A stretch of 64,000 nucleotides of DNA from Pelagerythrobacter marensis (GCF_001028625.1 NZ_CP011805.1:868001-932000); one strand, 5' to 3'. Counted from the first letter of the stretch, positions 39,558-49,026 are shown. Notes: a model not told the origin generated them from the sequence alone. A program made the numbers and translations.

Positions 39558-39893
39558 CTAGGGGCGGCGCAGGCGAGGGTTCGTGTGCAGATTATCAATC
39601 AACTGCGCAAAATCGTCGACGCGGATAATCCGTTCGAACTGAAGGCCGGCGCGTGTGTCGCGGGTCCAGATCACATAGGCTTCGATCAGGCCGATTATCG
39701 GCAGTCGAATCATCAATCGATCGCCGCGGGTGAGATCCGGCGCATCGTCGACCATGAAACCGTGAGCGGAAATGTTGCTGATGTGCATAGGCACGTCGCC
39801 GCGAACATGGTGTTCGGCGATGACATGGTGGTCGACCGGATGCCGCGCGGCGCGGCGCTGGTCGGTTACGCTCAGGTTGGCTCCGGCTGGCAA
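39558..39893 (-). CDS. PilZ-domain protein (c-di-GMP binding)
   Basis: This 111-residue single PilZ domain has the c-di-GMP motifs: RxxxR as R13-R-A-A-R17, and N40-x-S-x-x-G45 (NISAHG). That should bind cyclic di-GMP. The frame has no upstream ATG before an in-frame stop, so translation must begin at a near-cognate codon; the TTG at 39893 is the best candidate, with GAAGGG nearby. No partner domain is attached, so it probably acts as a stand-alone adaptor. It lies between MFS-cysK and tyrS, all on the minus strand. Confidence 0.8.
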   Translation of the reverse strand: MPAGANLSVTDQRRAARHPVDHHVIAEHHVRGDVPMHISNISAHGFMVDDAPDLTRGDRLMIRLPIIGLIEAYVIWTRDTRAGLQFERIIRVDDFAQLIDNLHTNPRLRRP

Positions 39894-40003
39894 GGATGGC
39901 TGCCCTTCTTTGTTTGTTTGAAGGCAGCATTTTGCCGGTCAAAGGCTGACAATTGGTAAAACCGGCAATGTGCGAATTTGCGGGAGCGCGCGAACCTCGG
40001 TGC

Positions 40004-41233
40004 CTAGCGGGTGAGGATGCCGTGCTTCTTCTTCCCCAGGCTGAGCCTCAGTTCGTCACCTGCTGCAGGGAGAACCAGGTATCCCGGGTCGCTTACCAGT
40101 TGACCGTCGATCTTCACGGCGCCTTCCGCGATCTTGCGCTTCGCCTCGCCATTGGAGGCGGTGAAGCCGATTTCGGTCAGGGCCGCGACGATCCGCAGAC
40201 CCTCCGCCCCTACGGCCAGCGTGGGCAGATCCTCGCCCGCGCCACCGGCGAAGGTTTCGGCTGCGGTCGCTTCGGCCGCCTGTGCCGCTTCTTCACCGCG
40301 GACGAGAGTGGTGACCGCGTTGGCAAGCACCGTTTTTGCGGCGTTGATCTCGCTGCCTTCGAGCGCCTCGAGCCGGGCAATTTCGTCCAGCGGCAGATCG
40401 GTGAACAGCCGGAGGAAGCGGCCGACATCGCGGTCGTCGACATTGCGCCAGTACTGCCAGAAATCATACGATGGCAGCTGCGCCTCGTTCAGCCAGACGG
40501 CGCCGCTCGCGGTCTTGCCCATCTTCGCGCCATCTGCCGTGGTGAGCAGCGGCGTGGTCAGGCCGAACAACTCGGTCCCATCCATCCGCCGGCCCAGTTC
40601 AACCCCGTTGACGATGTTGCCCCACTGGTCGCTGCCGCCCATCTGCAGGCGCGCGCCCATGTCCTGCGCAAGGTGCCGAAAGTCGTAGCCTTGCAGGATC
40701 ATGTAGTTGAATTCGAGAAACGTCATCGGCTGTTCGCGATCGAGCCGCAACCGGACCGAATCGAACGTTAGCATCCGGTTGACGGTGAAATGCGTGCCGA
40801 CCTTTTGCAGCATTTCGATATAGCCGATTTCGCCCAGCCAATCCTGGTTGTCGACCATTACCGCGTCGGTTGGACCATCGCCGAATACCAGCAGTCTTTC
40901 GAAAACCGTGCGAATGCCGGCAATATTGGCCGCGATCGTTTCGTCGGTCAGCATCCTGCGGCTTTCGTCCCGACCGGTCGGGTCGCCGATGCGCGTGGTC
41001 CCGCCGCCCATCAGCACGATTGGCTTGTGGCCGGTCTGCTGAAGCCGGCGCAACATCATGATCTGAACGAGGCTGCCGATATGAAGCGACGGGGCCGTAG
41101 CATCGAAGCCGATATAGCCGGGCACGATCTGCCGCGCGGCAAGGGCGTCCAGCCCTGTCGCGTCGGTCGTCTGGTGGACATAGCCGCGTTCGTCGAGCAC
41201 GCGCAGCAGATCGGATTCGTATTTCGTTGTCAT
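40004..41233 (-). CDS. tyrS: Tyrosyl-tRNA synthetase
   Basis: The 409-residue class I synthetase begins [18 protein letters not shown]. The HIGH-type signature is PSLHIGSL (51-54), the KMSKS-type loop is KMGKT, and the tyrosine pocket YMILQGYDF and GGSDQWGNI are intact. A C-terminal S4-like RNA-binding domain ([15 protein letters not shown]) completes it. The start at 41233 is preferred over the longer ORF to 41290. The gene is divergent from the DOMON-like gene, with 45 bp between. Confidence 0.97.
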   Translation of the reverse strand: MTTKYESDLLRVLDERGYVHQTTDATGLDALAARQIVPGYIGFDATAPSLHIGSLVQIMMLRRLQQTGHKPIVLMGGGTTRIGDPTGRDESRRMLTDETIAANIAGIRTVFERLLVFGDGPTDAVMVDNQDWLGEIGYIEMLQKVGTHFTVNRMLTFDSVRLRLDREQPMTFLEFNYMILQGYDFRHLAQDMGARLQMGGSDQWGNIVNGVELGRRMDGTELFGLTTPLLTTADGAKMGKTASGAVWLNEAQLPSYDFWQYWRNVDDRDVGRFLRLFTDLPLDEIARLEALEGSEINAAKTVLANAVTTLVRGEEAAQAAEATAAETFAGGAGEDLPTLAVGAEGLRIVAALTEIGFTASNGEAKRKIAEGAVKIDGQLVSDPGYLVLPAAGDELRLSLGKKKHGILTR

Positions 41234-41278
41234 CAAAGCCCTCGGATGCGGGGCGGCGCCTAGCACGAGGATACCTGC

Positions 41279-41821
41279 TTGCAAACGCATGAACTAACCG
41301 CCCATCCCGACCATCCGCCGCTCGAGGTGAGCCGGGTCGAAGCCCGGGTGCTGAATTCCGACAGCGACTGGCTGCGGCTGCGCTGGCGGATCGAAGGCAT
41401 TGGCAAGCTCGTCGTCCCACCCTTCGCCGGTCGCGGGCGTGCGGACGAGCTGTGGCGGACAACCTGTTTCGAACTGTTTCTGAGGCCGGACGGCGGCCAG
41501 GCCTATTGCGAAATCAACCTGTCACCTTCGGAACGGTGGGCAGCGTACGATTTTACTGGTTATCGCGATGGGATGACCGAACGGCCGTTCCCGCGCGAAC
41601 CCGAATGCACGCTCCGGTTGGGCACGGCCATGGCCATCTTCGATGCCACCGTACCGCGTGGCGGACTGCCGGAAGCGGACTGCGCGGCAGCGCTCTGCGC
41701 CGTGATAGAGGAGGCGGGCGGAACGAAGAGTTATTGGGCCATCTCCCATCCGGAGTCCGGCCCGGATTTTCACCACGATGCTTGCTTCGCGGCGCGGCTT
41801 GCGGCACCAGCAACCGCATGA
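41279..41821 (+). CDS. DOMON-like domain protein
   Basis: This is a 180-residue protein with a beta-sandwich pattern, ending with a Lys/Tyr-rich strand ([22 protein letters not shown]). It resembles the DOMON-like domains that occur beside muramidase or MurB-like genes in alphaproteobacteria. The only in-frame start near the front is a TTG at 41279, with GAGG eight bases upstream. Its stop overlaps the next ATG in ATGA, so it is coupled to the NamZ-like gene. The role is unknown; a binding or sensing function for cell-wall sugars is a guess from this coupling. Confidence 0.75.
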   Translation: MQTHELTAHPDHPPLEVSRVEARVLNSDSDWLRLRWRIEGIGKLVVPPFAGRGRADELWRTTCFELFLRPDGGQAYCEINLSPSERWAAYDFTGYRDGMTERPFPREPECTLRLGTAMAIFDATVPRGGLPEADCAAALCAVIEEAGGTKSYWAISHPESGPDFHHDACFAARLAAPATA

Positions 41822-43014
41822 AATTCGGGCTAGACCGGCTGCTCGCCGACCGCGAACTGAGGAAACCGCTCGAGGGCAAACGGGTCGCTCTCGTCGCTCA
41901 TCCGGCATCGGTTGCCGAAGATCTGACGCACAGTCTCGATGCGCTGATCGCTGCGGGGGTCAACCTCACCAGCGCTTTCGGTCCGCAGCACGGGCTGAAG
42001 GGCGACAAGCAGGATAACATGGTCGAAACGGCCAACGACGTCGATCCGCGTCTGGGTATTCCGGTCTTCAGCCTCTATGGCGAAGTTCGCCGTCCGACCC
42101 CTGAAATGATGGCCAGTGCCGATGTTTTCCTGTTCGACCTGCAGGACCTGGGCTGCCGTATATACACTTTCGTGACGACGCTGCTCTATCTGCTGGAAGA
42201 GGCAGCGCGGCATGGCAAGACCGTTTGGGTGCTCGATCGCCCCAATCCGGCGGGTCGGCCTGTCGAAGGGTTGTCCCTGCTGCCGGGGCAGGAAAGCTTC
42301 GTTGGCGCCGCCTCCATGCCGATGCGACACGGCATGACAATGGGCGAGATGGGCCACTGGTTCGTCGAGCATTTCGATCTGGATGTCGACTATCGCGTGA
42401 TTGCCATGGACGGATGGCAGCCGGATGGCGCGGGTCACGGGTGGCCAGTCGACCGGATCTGGATCAATCCCAGCCCCAACGCAGCCAATGTCAATATGGC
42501 CCGCGGCTATGCCGGCACTGTCATGCTGGAGGGCACTACACTGAGCGAAGGGCGTGGTACGACCCGACCACTCGAAGTCCTTTTTGGCGCGCCGGATGTC
42601 GACGCCGCGGCGGTTCGGACAGAGATGGAACGGCTCGCCCCTGCATGGCTGGCCGGTTGCGCTCTGCGCGAATGCTGGTTCGAGCCGACCTTCCACAAAC
42701 ATGCCGGAAAGCTGTGCAACGCCCTGATGATTCACGCGGAGGGGGCGTTCTACGCTCACGACCGTTTCCGCCCGTGGCGTCTCCAGGCGCTCGCATTCAA
42801 GGCGATCCGTCGGCTGTATCCCGATTATCCGTTGTGGCGTGACTTTGCGTACGAGTACGAACTCGACCGTCTCGCGATCGACGTCATCAATGGTGGCCCG
42901 ACCCTGCGCACCTGGGTCGACGATAGCGAAGCCGCGCCAGGCGACCTCGATCAACTGGCGGGCAACGACGAACGCCAGTGGCGTGAGAAGATCGCACCCT
43001 ATCTTCTATACTAG
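41818..43014 (+). CDS. DUF1343 exo-beta-N-acetylmuramidase (NamZ-like)
   Basis: This 398-residue DUF1343 protein is in the family of NamZ, which releases N-acetylmuramic acid from the ends of muropeptides or glycan chains. Family blocks visible are ALVAHPASV, FGPQHGLKGDKQDNM, PVFSLYGEVRRPTPEMM, DLQDLGCRIYTFVTTL, VLDRPNPAGRPVEG, NPSPN, and LEGTTLSEGRGTTRPLEV. No signal peptide is seen at the ATG at 41818, so it may be cytoplasmic and act on recycled fragments. ATGA overlap with the DOMON-like gene suggests a functional pair. Confidence 0.88.
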   Translation: MKFGLDRLLADRELRKPLEGKRVALVAHPASVAEDLTHSLDALIAAGVNLTSAFGPQHGLKGDKQDNMVETANDVDPRLGIPVFSLYGEVRRPTPEMMASADVFLFDLQDLGCRIYTFVTTLLYLLEEAARHGKTVWVLDRPNPAGRPVEGLSLLPGQESFVGAASMPMRHGMTMGEMGHWFVEHFDLDVDYRVIAMDGWQPDGAGHGWPVDRIWINPSPNAANVNMARGYAGTVMLEGTTLSEGRGTTRPLEVLFGAPDVDAAAVRTEMERLAPAWLAGCALRECWFEPTFHKHAGKLCNALMIHAEGAFYAHDRFRPWRLQALAFKAIRRLYPDYPLWRDFAYEYELDRLAIDVINGGPTLRTWVDDSEAAPGDLDQLAGNDERQWREKIAPYLLY

Positions 43015-43101
43015 CGATCAGCCCTTGACGCGCGCCTGCTAGTAAGGGACCTATGCGTCCGGCGACGGGCATACCCGCGCTTCAGGAGAGGGTCGATTAC
43101 T

Positions 43102-44394
43102 ATGGCGACGACGGCGGCAGAAGGCACGGCGCAACGATCGGTGCGTGCGACACTTTGGATTCTGCTGATCGTCTATATTTTCAATTTCATCGATCGGCAG
43201 ATCGTCAACATTCTGGCCGAGCCGATCGCGCTCGACCTTGGGCTCAGCGATACGCAGATCGGATTGATGACGGGGCTGGCCTTTGCCCTGTTCTATACCG
43301 CCCTCGGCCTGCCGATCGCGCGTTATGCCGACAGGCCCACCACCAACCGGCCGCGGCTGATCGCTATCGCACTGGCGACGTGGTCGGCGATGACGGCCCT
43401 TTGCGGTGTGGCGCAGAACTTTGCGCAGCTTCTGCTTGCCCGAATTGGCGTCGGGGTGGGCGAGGCGGGATGCACGCCGCCGGCGCACTCTTTGATCAGC
43501 GATATCGTGCCGCCCGAACGGCGCAGTTCCGCCCTTGCATTCTACGCTCTTGGCATTCCGGTCGGGACGCTTCTTGGCATGATGATCGGCGGGCTGCTGG
43601 CGGACTGGGTGGGCTGGAGAACGGCCTTTCTCATCGTCGGGCTCCCGGGAGTTGTCCTGGCGCTTGTCGTCTATTTCGTGCTGCGCGACCCGCGTAAACA
43701 GCTTGCCGGTACGGCAGGCGCAAGCAGTTCGCCGCCACCCGACATCTCGTTATGGCAGGCGGTTCGCTCCGTAATGGGATCGCGCGCATTCGTGCTGTTG
43801 CTGGCTGCTGGGTCGACCGCTTCGTTCCTGGCCTATGGCAAAGTGACCTGGACGACGATCTTCTTCCAGCGCACGCACGAGCTGACGCCGGGCGAGGTCG
43901 GCTTCTGGTTTGGCGTGGTCAACGGAGCGGCAGGAATCTTCGGCACCTGGCTGGGCGGTTGGGTCGCCGATCGCTTCGGCGCGACCCGGCGCAGGCACGT
44001 GTTGTCGGCGCCTGCCATCGGCATGGCAATCGCGGCCCCTGTGGCTTTCCTCGCCTATCAGACGGCGAGCTGGCAGATTGCGCTGACGCTTCTGATCATC
44101 CCCACGATCTGCAATTCGCTCTATTACGGGCCGACATATTCGGCGGCACAGGGGCTTGTCCCGATCCGGGCTCGCGCGATTGCAGCGGCTCTGGTGCTGT
44201 TCTTCCAGAACCTGATTGGTCTTGGGCTGGGCCCGCTGTTCTTCGGGATGCTGTCGGATCTTTTGCAGCCGGCCTATGGCGAAGAAAGCGTGCGCTACGT
44301 TCTGTTCGGCGCTGCTTTCCTCGGCCTCGTCCCCGCATTCTTCTTCTGGCGTTGCAGTCTTCGGCTTGACGAAGAGCTGGACCGCAAGGGCTAG
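43102..44394 (+). CDS. MFS transporter (spinster-like)
   Basis: This 430-residue, 12-helix MFS protein has the early block VYIFNFIDRQIVNILAEPI typical of the spinster-like group common in sphingomonads. The loop region ARYADRPTTNRPRLIA and the GVGEAGCTPPAHSLISDIVPPERR stretch agree. Substrates of this group range from sphingolipids to organic acids, and the true one is unknown. It follows the muramidase by 87 bp on the same strand. Its stop shares CTAG with the end of the DUF817 gene. Confidence 0.88.
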   Translation: MATTAAEGTAQRSVRATLWILLIVYIFNFIDRQIVNILAEPIALDLGLSDTQIGLMTGLAFALFYTALGLPIARYADRPTTNRPRLIAIALATWSAMTALCGVAQNFAQLLLARIGVGVGEAGCTPPAHSLISDIVPPERRSSALAFYALGIPVGTLLGMMIGGLLADWVGWRTAFLIVGLPGVVLALVVYFVLRDPRKQLAGTAGASSSPPPDISLWQAVRSVMGSRAFVLLLAAGSTASFLAYGKVTWTTIFFQRTHELTPGEVGFWFGVVNGAAGIFGTWLGGWVADRFGATRRRHVLSAPAIGMAIAAPVAFLAYQTASWQIALTLLIIPTICNSLYYGPTYSAAQGLVPIRARAIAAALVLFFQNLIGLGLGPLFFGMLSDLLQPAYGEESVRYVLFGAAFLGLVPAFFFWRCSLRLDEELDRKG

Positions 44395-45245
44395 CGACTA
44401 TCCAGCGGACGGATCGGTTGGACCAGCCCGACCAGTATGAAGCTGATCAGCATCAGCAGATACCAGCTCCCCAGTTTGGCGAGCCCGACCATCTCCCACC
44501 CCGCTTCCTGGCCGGGATAAGTCCAGGCGCGGGCGAACGTGCCGATGTTTTCCGCAAACCAGATGAACAGCGCGACCAGCCCGAAGCCGAGTAGCAGCGG
44601 CATCCAGCGATGCTCGCGCCAATTGCGAAAGTGAACACGCGTGCGCCAGAACAGCGCCGCCGTTGCGGCGAACAGGATCCAGCGAATATCGACCGTCCAA
44701 TGGTGCGCGAAGAAATTGATGTAGATTGCACCTGCGAGCAGCCAGGTCGCCCAGCGGGGCGGATAGTGGCTGTATCGAAAATCGAATATCCGCCAAACCC
44801 GCGCGATATAGCTGCCGACCGCGGCGTACATGAAGCCGGAAAACAGCGGGACATCGCCGATCCTCAGCAGACTGGGTTCGGGATATATCCACGATCCCGC
44901 CGCGGTCTTGAACAGTTCCATCACCGTGCCGACGAGATGAAAGATCAGGATCACCTTTGCCTCGCCCCAGGTTTCCAGCCTTAGCGTCAGCATTCCTAGC
45001 TGGATCGCGATCGCTGCCAGGGTAAGGAAGTCGTAGCGGGCGAGCGGAGCGCTCTCGGGATAGAGGAAGTGCGTGGCCAGCAACAGCGCCAGCATCAAGG
45101 CTCCGAACAGGCAGGCCCATGCCTGCTTGAAGCCGAACAGAACGAACTCGTACAACGCGAGCCGCCAGCCCTCACCTGGATCGAAGGCCTCGAGCCGGCG
45201 CCGCACCCTCTCGAAACGGGTATGGGCATTGCGTTCGTTCGTCAT
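44391..45245 (-). CDS. DUF817 membrane protein
   Basis: This 284-residue protein has about eight membrane helices. Conserved features of DUF817 are ALYEFVLFGFKQAWACLFG, EAKVILIFHLVGTVMELFKTAAGSWIYPEP, PLFSGFMYAAVGSYI and FFAHHWTVDIRW. The family function is unknown. The ATG at 45245 gives MTNERNAHTRFERV; a GTG at 45257 is possible. It is followed by nothing on its strand except the convergent MFS gene, and it lies downstream of the VWA gene. Confidence 0.85.
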   Translation of the reverse strand: MTNERNAHTRFERVRRRLEAFDPGEGWRLALYEFVLFGFKQAWACLFGALMLALLLATHFLYPESAPLARYDFLTLAAIAIQLGMLTLRLETWGEAKVILIFHLVGTVMELFKTAAGSWIYPEPSLLRIGDVPLFSGFMYAAVGSYIARVWRIFDFRYSHYPPRWATWLLAGAIYINFFAHHWTVDIRWILFAATAALFWRTRVHFRNWREHRWMPLLLGFGLVALFIWFAENIGTFARAWTYPGQEAGWEMVGLAKLGSWYLLMLISFILVGLVQPIRPLDSR

Positions 45246-45294
45246 GCCGGAATTCACCGGCCCGAATGCCGGCCGCCTGATCGGGCGAGCTTGA

Positions 45295-46476
45295 TCACCC
45301 CTGTTTGCGGCTCAATTCCCGCATGGCATCGTCAAGACCATCCAGGGTGAGGGGATACATGCGGTCATTGACCAATTGCCTGATGATCTTCGTGGATTGC
45401 GAATAGCCCCACTGCTTTTCCGGCACCGGGTTGAGCCAGACAGTTGCCGGATAGGTGTTGGTCACCCGCTGCATCCATGTGGTGCCGGCTTCTTCGTTCA
45501 TGTGTTCCACACTGCCGCCGGGATGCGTGACTTCATAGGGGCTCATCGCGGCGTCGCCGACGAAGATCACCTTGTAATCGTGGCCGTATTTATGGAGGAC
45601 ATCCCAGGTCTTCGTACGCTCCTGCCAGCGTCGCCGGTTGTCCTTCCAAACGCCTTCGTACAGGCAGTTATGGAAATAGAAGAATTCCAGATTCTTGAAC
45701 TCGGTCGTGGCCGCGCTGAACAGTTCCTCGCACAGCTTGATGAACGGGTCCATCGAACCGCCGACGTCGAGAAACAGCAGCAGTTTCACCGCATTGTGCC
45801 GTTCGGGGCGCATATGGATGTCGAGCCAGCCCTGTTTCGCCGTCCCCTCGATCGTTGCGTCCAGATCCAGCTCGTCCGCAGCACCATCGCGCGCGAAGCG
45901 GCGCAGACGGCGCAGGGCCATCTTGATGTTACGGGTTCCGAGTTCTTTCGTGTTGTCGAGATTGCGGAATTCCCGCTTGTCCCACACCTTGATCGCGCGT
46001 TTGTGCCGGCTCTCCCCGCCGATCCGTACGCCTTCGGGGTTGTAACCCGAATTGCCGAAGGGCGAGGTGCCCCCGGTGCCGATCCATTTGTTGCCGCCCT
46101 GGTGGCGCTTTTCCTGTTCTTCCAGCCGCTTCTTCAGCGTTTTCATAATCTCGTCCCAGTCGCCGAGGGACTTGATCTTTTCCATCTCTTCCGGGGTCAG
46201 GAATTTTTCCGCGACGGCCTTCAGCCAGTCTTCGGGAACGTCGGCAGGATTGGTGCCGTAGTCGGCGAGAATGCCCTTGAAGACTTTCTGAAAGACCTGG
46301 TCGAAACGATCCAGCAGGCCTTCGTCTTTTACGAAAGTCGCGCGTGTGAGATAGTAGAAAGCTTCGGGCGTCTGATCGATGACGTCCCGGTCGAGCGCTT
46401 CGAGAAGCGTCAGATGCTCTTTGAAACTGGCTGGAATTCCAGCGGTTCGCAGCTCGTCGACAAAATTGAAGAACAT
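45295..46476 (-). CDS. CoxE-like VWA-domain protein
   Basis: This is a 393-residue protein. The N-terminal half is helical and charged, and the C-terminal half is a von Willebrand A domain with the MIDAS start DVGGSMDPF, of the CoxE type. CoxE-like proteins work with a MoxR-type AAA+ ATPase to insert metals or remodel oxidoreductase complexes. That partner in this window is the MoxR gene at 49337-50185, which is usually adjacent; here 2.9 kb intervenes. The start at 46476 gives MFFNFVDELRTAGIPASFKEHL, the normal N-terminus. Confidence 0.92.
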   Translation of the reverse strand: MFFNFVDELRTAGIPASFKEHLTLLEALDRDVIDQTPEAFYYLTRATFVKDEGLLDRFDQVFQKVFKGILADYGTNPADVPEDWLKAVAEKFLTPEEMEKIKSLGDWDEIMKTLKKRLEEQEKRHQGGNKWIGTGGTSPFGNSGYNPEGVRIGGESRHKRAIKVWDKREFRNLDNTKELGTRNIKMALRRLRRFARDGAADELDLDATIEGTAKQGWLDIHMRPERHNAVKLLLFLDVGGSMDPFIKLCEELFSAATTEFKNLEFFYFHNCLYEGVWKDNRRRWQERTKTWDVLHKYGHDYKVIFVGDAAMSPYEVTHPGGSVEHMNEEAGTTWMQRVTNTYPATVWLNPVPEKQWGYSQSTKIIRQLVNDRMYPLTLDGLDDAMRELSRKQG

Positions 46477-46594
46477 GGCGCAAGTCCTAACCGCTCCCGC
46501 GCACGACCGCCAGCGTGACGTTACGGCAAGTTTCCAGAAAGGCTTAAGCCTTCGCTAACCACAACCGCCTATCGATCTGCGCCGGGCGATCCAC

Positions 46595-48013
46595 ATGGGG
46601 GCAGGCGAGTTGATGGAACACGTGAGGTTCGACGCGGACGACAGGGACCCCATCGAACGCATCCCGGAAAGCTGCGGCGAAGTTACCGTAGGCTGCACCG
46701 ACGTGGCCGGCATTGTCGCGGCCGTGATCAAATCGTCCGAGGCCCTGCGCGCCGAACACACCGCGCTGCGCGGCACGGTTGAGGAGCTGGAAGCCGATCA
46801 GCGCAAGGTTTCGCAGGCAAGCGACGAAGCGCGAATGCTGTCCGAACGCGCGATCGACCGGCTGGGGCAGGGCACCGACCTGATCCAGTCGTCGCTTGGC
46901 CAGATCACCGACCTTCTGGAACTGGTCGCGACGCTGACCCAGCACGTCACCGGCTTCGCCGCCGCGATGGACCAGGTGCGCCGCTGTTCGCAGGATATCG
47001 AACAGATCGCGGAAACAACCAATATTCTGGCGCTCAACGCCACGATCGAGGCCATGCGCGCGGGCGACGCCGGGCGCACGTTCGCGGTCGTTGCCAACGA
47101 GGTGAAGAGCCTCGCCGGCGATACTCGGCGCGCGACGGAAGAGATCGTTCGCACTGTCGACACTCTGGGCGAGGAGGCCAGTTCGGTGATCGCGCAGATC
47201 GAAAACGGCGCCGAAGCGAGCAAGGAAGCCAAAACCTCCGTCTTTCAGATCGAGCAGACGATCCAGGGCGTTGCCGAGCTGGTGGAAGAAGTGGATCGGC
47301 ACAACGACGAGATCGCCCGGGCCACCGGCACGATCAGCGGCCATGTCGGGCGGGTCCAGCACGTGCTCGACAACTTCGACGCGGCAGCGATCGAGAACGA
47401 GAGCAAGCTGCAACGCGTTCACGGGCAGATGGGCGAGCTGGAAATGACATCGAGCGACATGTTCGATTCCATCGTCAAGGCCGGCCTATCCCCGCAAGAT
47501 AGCGCCATGGTCGAGCAGGCGAAACTCTGCGCCCGCGAAGTGGAACGCATCGCCGAAGAAGCGATCGAACGCAGCGAGCTGGAGGCCGGGCAGGTGTTCG
47601 ATCAGAACTACGTCAGGATCGAAGGCAGCAATCCGCCACGCTTTCGCACCGCATTGATGGACTGGGCGAACACGAACTGGCGCCAGCTTCTCGACCGGGT
47701 CGAAAGCGAACATCCGGCGGTGATGGGCGTAGCCTGCACCGACGTGAACGGATATCTGCCCACGCACCTGACCAAGCATTCGCAGGAACCCACCGGCGAT
47801 CTGACGCACGATACCCATTCCTGCCGAAACGGGCGGATCATCCTCCATCCGATCGACCGGAAGGCCAAGCGCAGCAGCGCCCCCTACATGATGGCAGTCT
47901 ATCGCCAGGAAGGGGACGGCAAGACTTACCGCGTGGTCCGCAACGTCTACGTTCCGGTCTATATCGCCGGGCGGCGCTGGGGCGATTTCGAGCTGGCGTA
48001 CAGCTTCGACTGA
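46595..48013 (+). CDS. Soluble methyl-accepting chemotaxis protein with C-terminal sensor domain
   Basis: This 472-residue protein has no membrane helix. The signalling hairpin is clear (QDIEQIAETTNILALNATIEAMRAGDAGRTFAVVANEVKSLAG, about residues 135-180), flanked by long coiled coils (45-130 and 185-330). The C-terminal 150 residues form a different domain with GVACTDVNGYLPTHL, THSCRNGRII and a beta-rich end (YVPVYIAGRRWGDFELAY), probably a Cache/PAS-like sensor. Sensor and output are thus reversed compared with classical receptors. Either 46595 or 46613 may be the start. It is transcribed away from the VWA gene. Confidence 0.88.
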   Translation: MGAGELMEHVRFDADDRDPIERIPESCGEVTVGCTDVAGIVAAVIKSSEALRAEHTALRGTVEELEADQRKVSQASDEARMLSERAIDRLGQGTDLIQSSLGQITDLLELVATLTQHVTGFAAAMDQVRRCSQDIEQIAETTNILALNATIEAMRAGDAGRTFAVVANEVKSLAGDTRRATEEIVRTVDTLGEEASSVIAQIENGAEASKEAKTSVFQIEQTIQGVAELVEEVDRHNDEIARATGTISGHVGRVQHVLDNFDAAAIENESKLQRVHGQMGELEMTSSDMFDSIVKAGLSPQDSAMVEQAKLCAREVERIAEEAIERSELEAGQVFDQNYVRIEGSNPPRFRTALMDWANTNWRQLLDRVESEHPAVMGVACTDVNGYLPTHLTKHSQEPTGDLTHDTHSCRNGRIILHPIDRKAKRSSAPYMMAVYRQEGDGKTYRVVRNVYVPVYIAGRRWGDFELAYSFD

Positions 48014-48050
48014 ACCAATTGACGCGACTAACTATTAGCCACTGCGTAGC

Positions 48051-48074
48051 GTCCGCTAACGCCCCATTGCGGAC
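48051..48074. repeat. Left copy of GTCCGC-n12-GCGGAC repeat
   Basis: The sequence GTCCGC...CCCATTGCGGAC is an interrupted inverted repeat. A very similar 25-bp version lies at 49276-49300. Together they bracket the LuxR-type gene and its downstream spacer. Confidence 0.6.
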
Positions 48075-48161
48075 GCTTTGGACGTGTCTCGGTGAGCTGC
48101 GAAGCTGTCGTCAAAATGACTACTGCTCACGCCCAGAAGCCAAGCCCAACGCCGCTTCAAG

Positions 48162-48992
48162 ATGTCAGAAGTTCTCATTGTTCTTGTTTCGGGCGCGTCC
48201 GGCAGCGATAAGCTCATCATGCCGTCGCCGCCTCTGAAGTCTTCGCCCCCGCTAAATGCGCTGGAGCGCCAAGTGCTCGCGCTGTTGGCGGAGGGCCATA
48301 CCGCAAAGTCAATTGCAACGGCACTGGATATGTCAGTGCATGCAGTTAATGAACGGCTGCGCGAGGCGCGGCGTAAGACTGGCGCCGCCAGCAGCCGAGA
48401 GCTTGCCCGCCGCCTCGCCGCCCAAAAAAATTGGGACAAGCAAGTCGGGGTTCCGGGCGATGACCCTCCTGATGCAGACCTGGTGTCGCCCGGCGCGGCC
48501 ATGGTGGCCCGCCGGCGATCAAGGAGTCTCGTCATAATGCTCGTCACCGTCGCAGCCTTCGCCCTTGCCGTAGTGGGTGTGCAGAACGCCTCTGCGCCCA
48601 CGGCCACGCCCACACGGGCAACATCCGCCCCGGCGGTGCCAGGCGACGGCGTTTCGCGCGGCGCGGCCCCGCTCAATCCCTATCTCTCCCGTTTCGCCGC
48701 AGAGGCGCGCAATAGCGATTGGGCGGCACCGGCCGAGCTGCGCGCCCTAGCGCTTTTCACTCTGGTTGATGGCGTCCGCTCGGTCGAGGTCAATTGCGCC
48801 GCCACGCTGTGCCGCGTCGAAGGCGCAGTGCAGCTTGGTGCAATGAAGCGTGCCATGGCCGGAGTTCAGGGCGATATGTTGCGCAGTCGCCTCGCGGGGG
48901 CCGGGCTGGAGGTCGCAGCTGCGGATTTTCGCGTCGTCCCGGATGCGGCGGAGGCGGGCGGGTTCACTGCCTTCCTGCGCCGCACTGACTGA
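48162..48992 (+). CDS. Membrane-tethered LuxR-type (GerE) transcriptional regulator
   Basis: This is a 276-residue protein. A LuxR-type helix-turn-helix occupies about residues 31-85 (LERQVLALLAEGHTAKSIATALDMSVHAVNERLREARRK). One membrane helix follows (about 121-141, LVIMLVTVAAFALAVVGV), then a periplasmic domain of about 130 residues holding a Cys pair (NCAATLCRVE). This ToxR-like topology places DNA-binding in the cytoplasm and sensing in the periplasm. The start may be 48162 or 48220; neither has a good ribosome-binding site. No histidine kinase is adjacent, and nothing in the sequence shows which genes it controls. Confidence 0.8.
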   Translation: MSEVLIVLVSGASGSDKLIMPSPPLKSSPPLNALERQVLALLAEGHTAKSIATALDMSVHAVNERLREARRKTGAASSRELARRLAAQKNWDKQVGVPGDDPPDADLVSPGAAMVARRRSRSLVIMLVTVAAFALAVVGVQNASAPTATPTRATSAPAVPGDGVSRGAAPLNPYLSRFAAEARNSDWAAPAELRALALFTLVDGVRSVEVNCAATLCRVEGAVQLGAMKRAMAGVQGDMLRSRLAGAGLEVAAADFRVVPDAAEAGGFTAFLRRTD

Positions 48993-49026
48993 GTCGAGAA
49001 CGATTCTACCAGGCTGCTTGGCCCTC

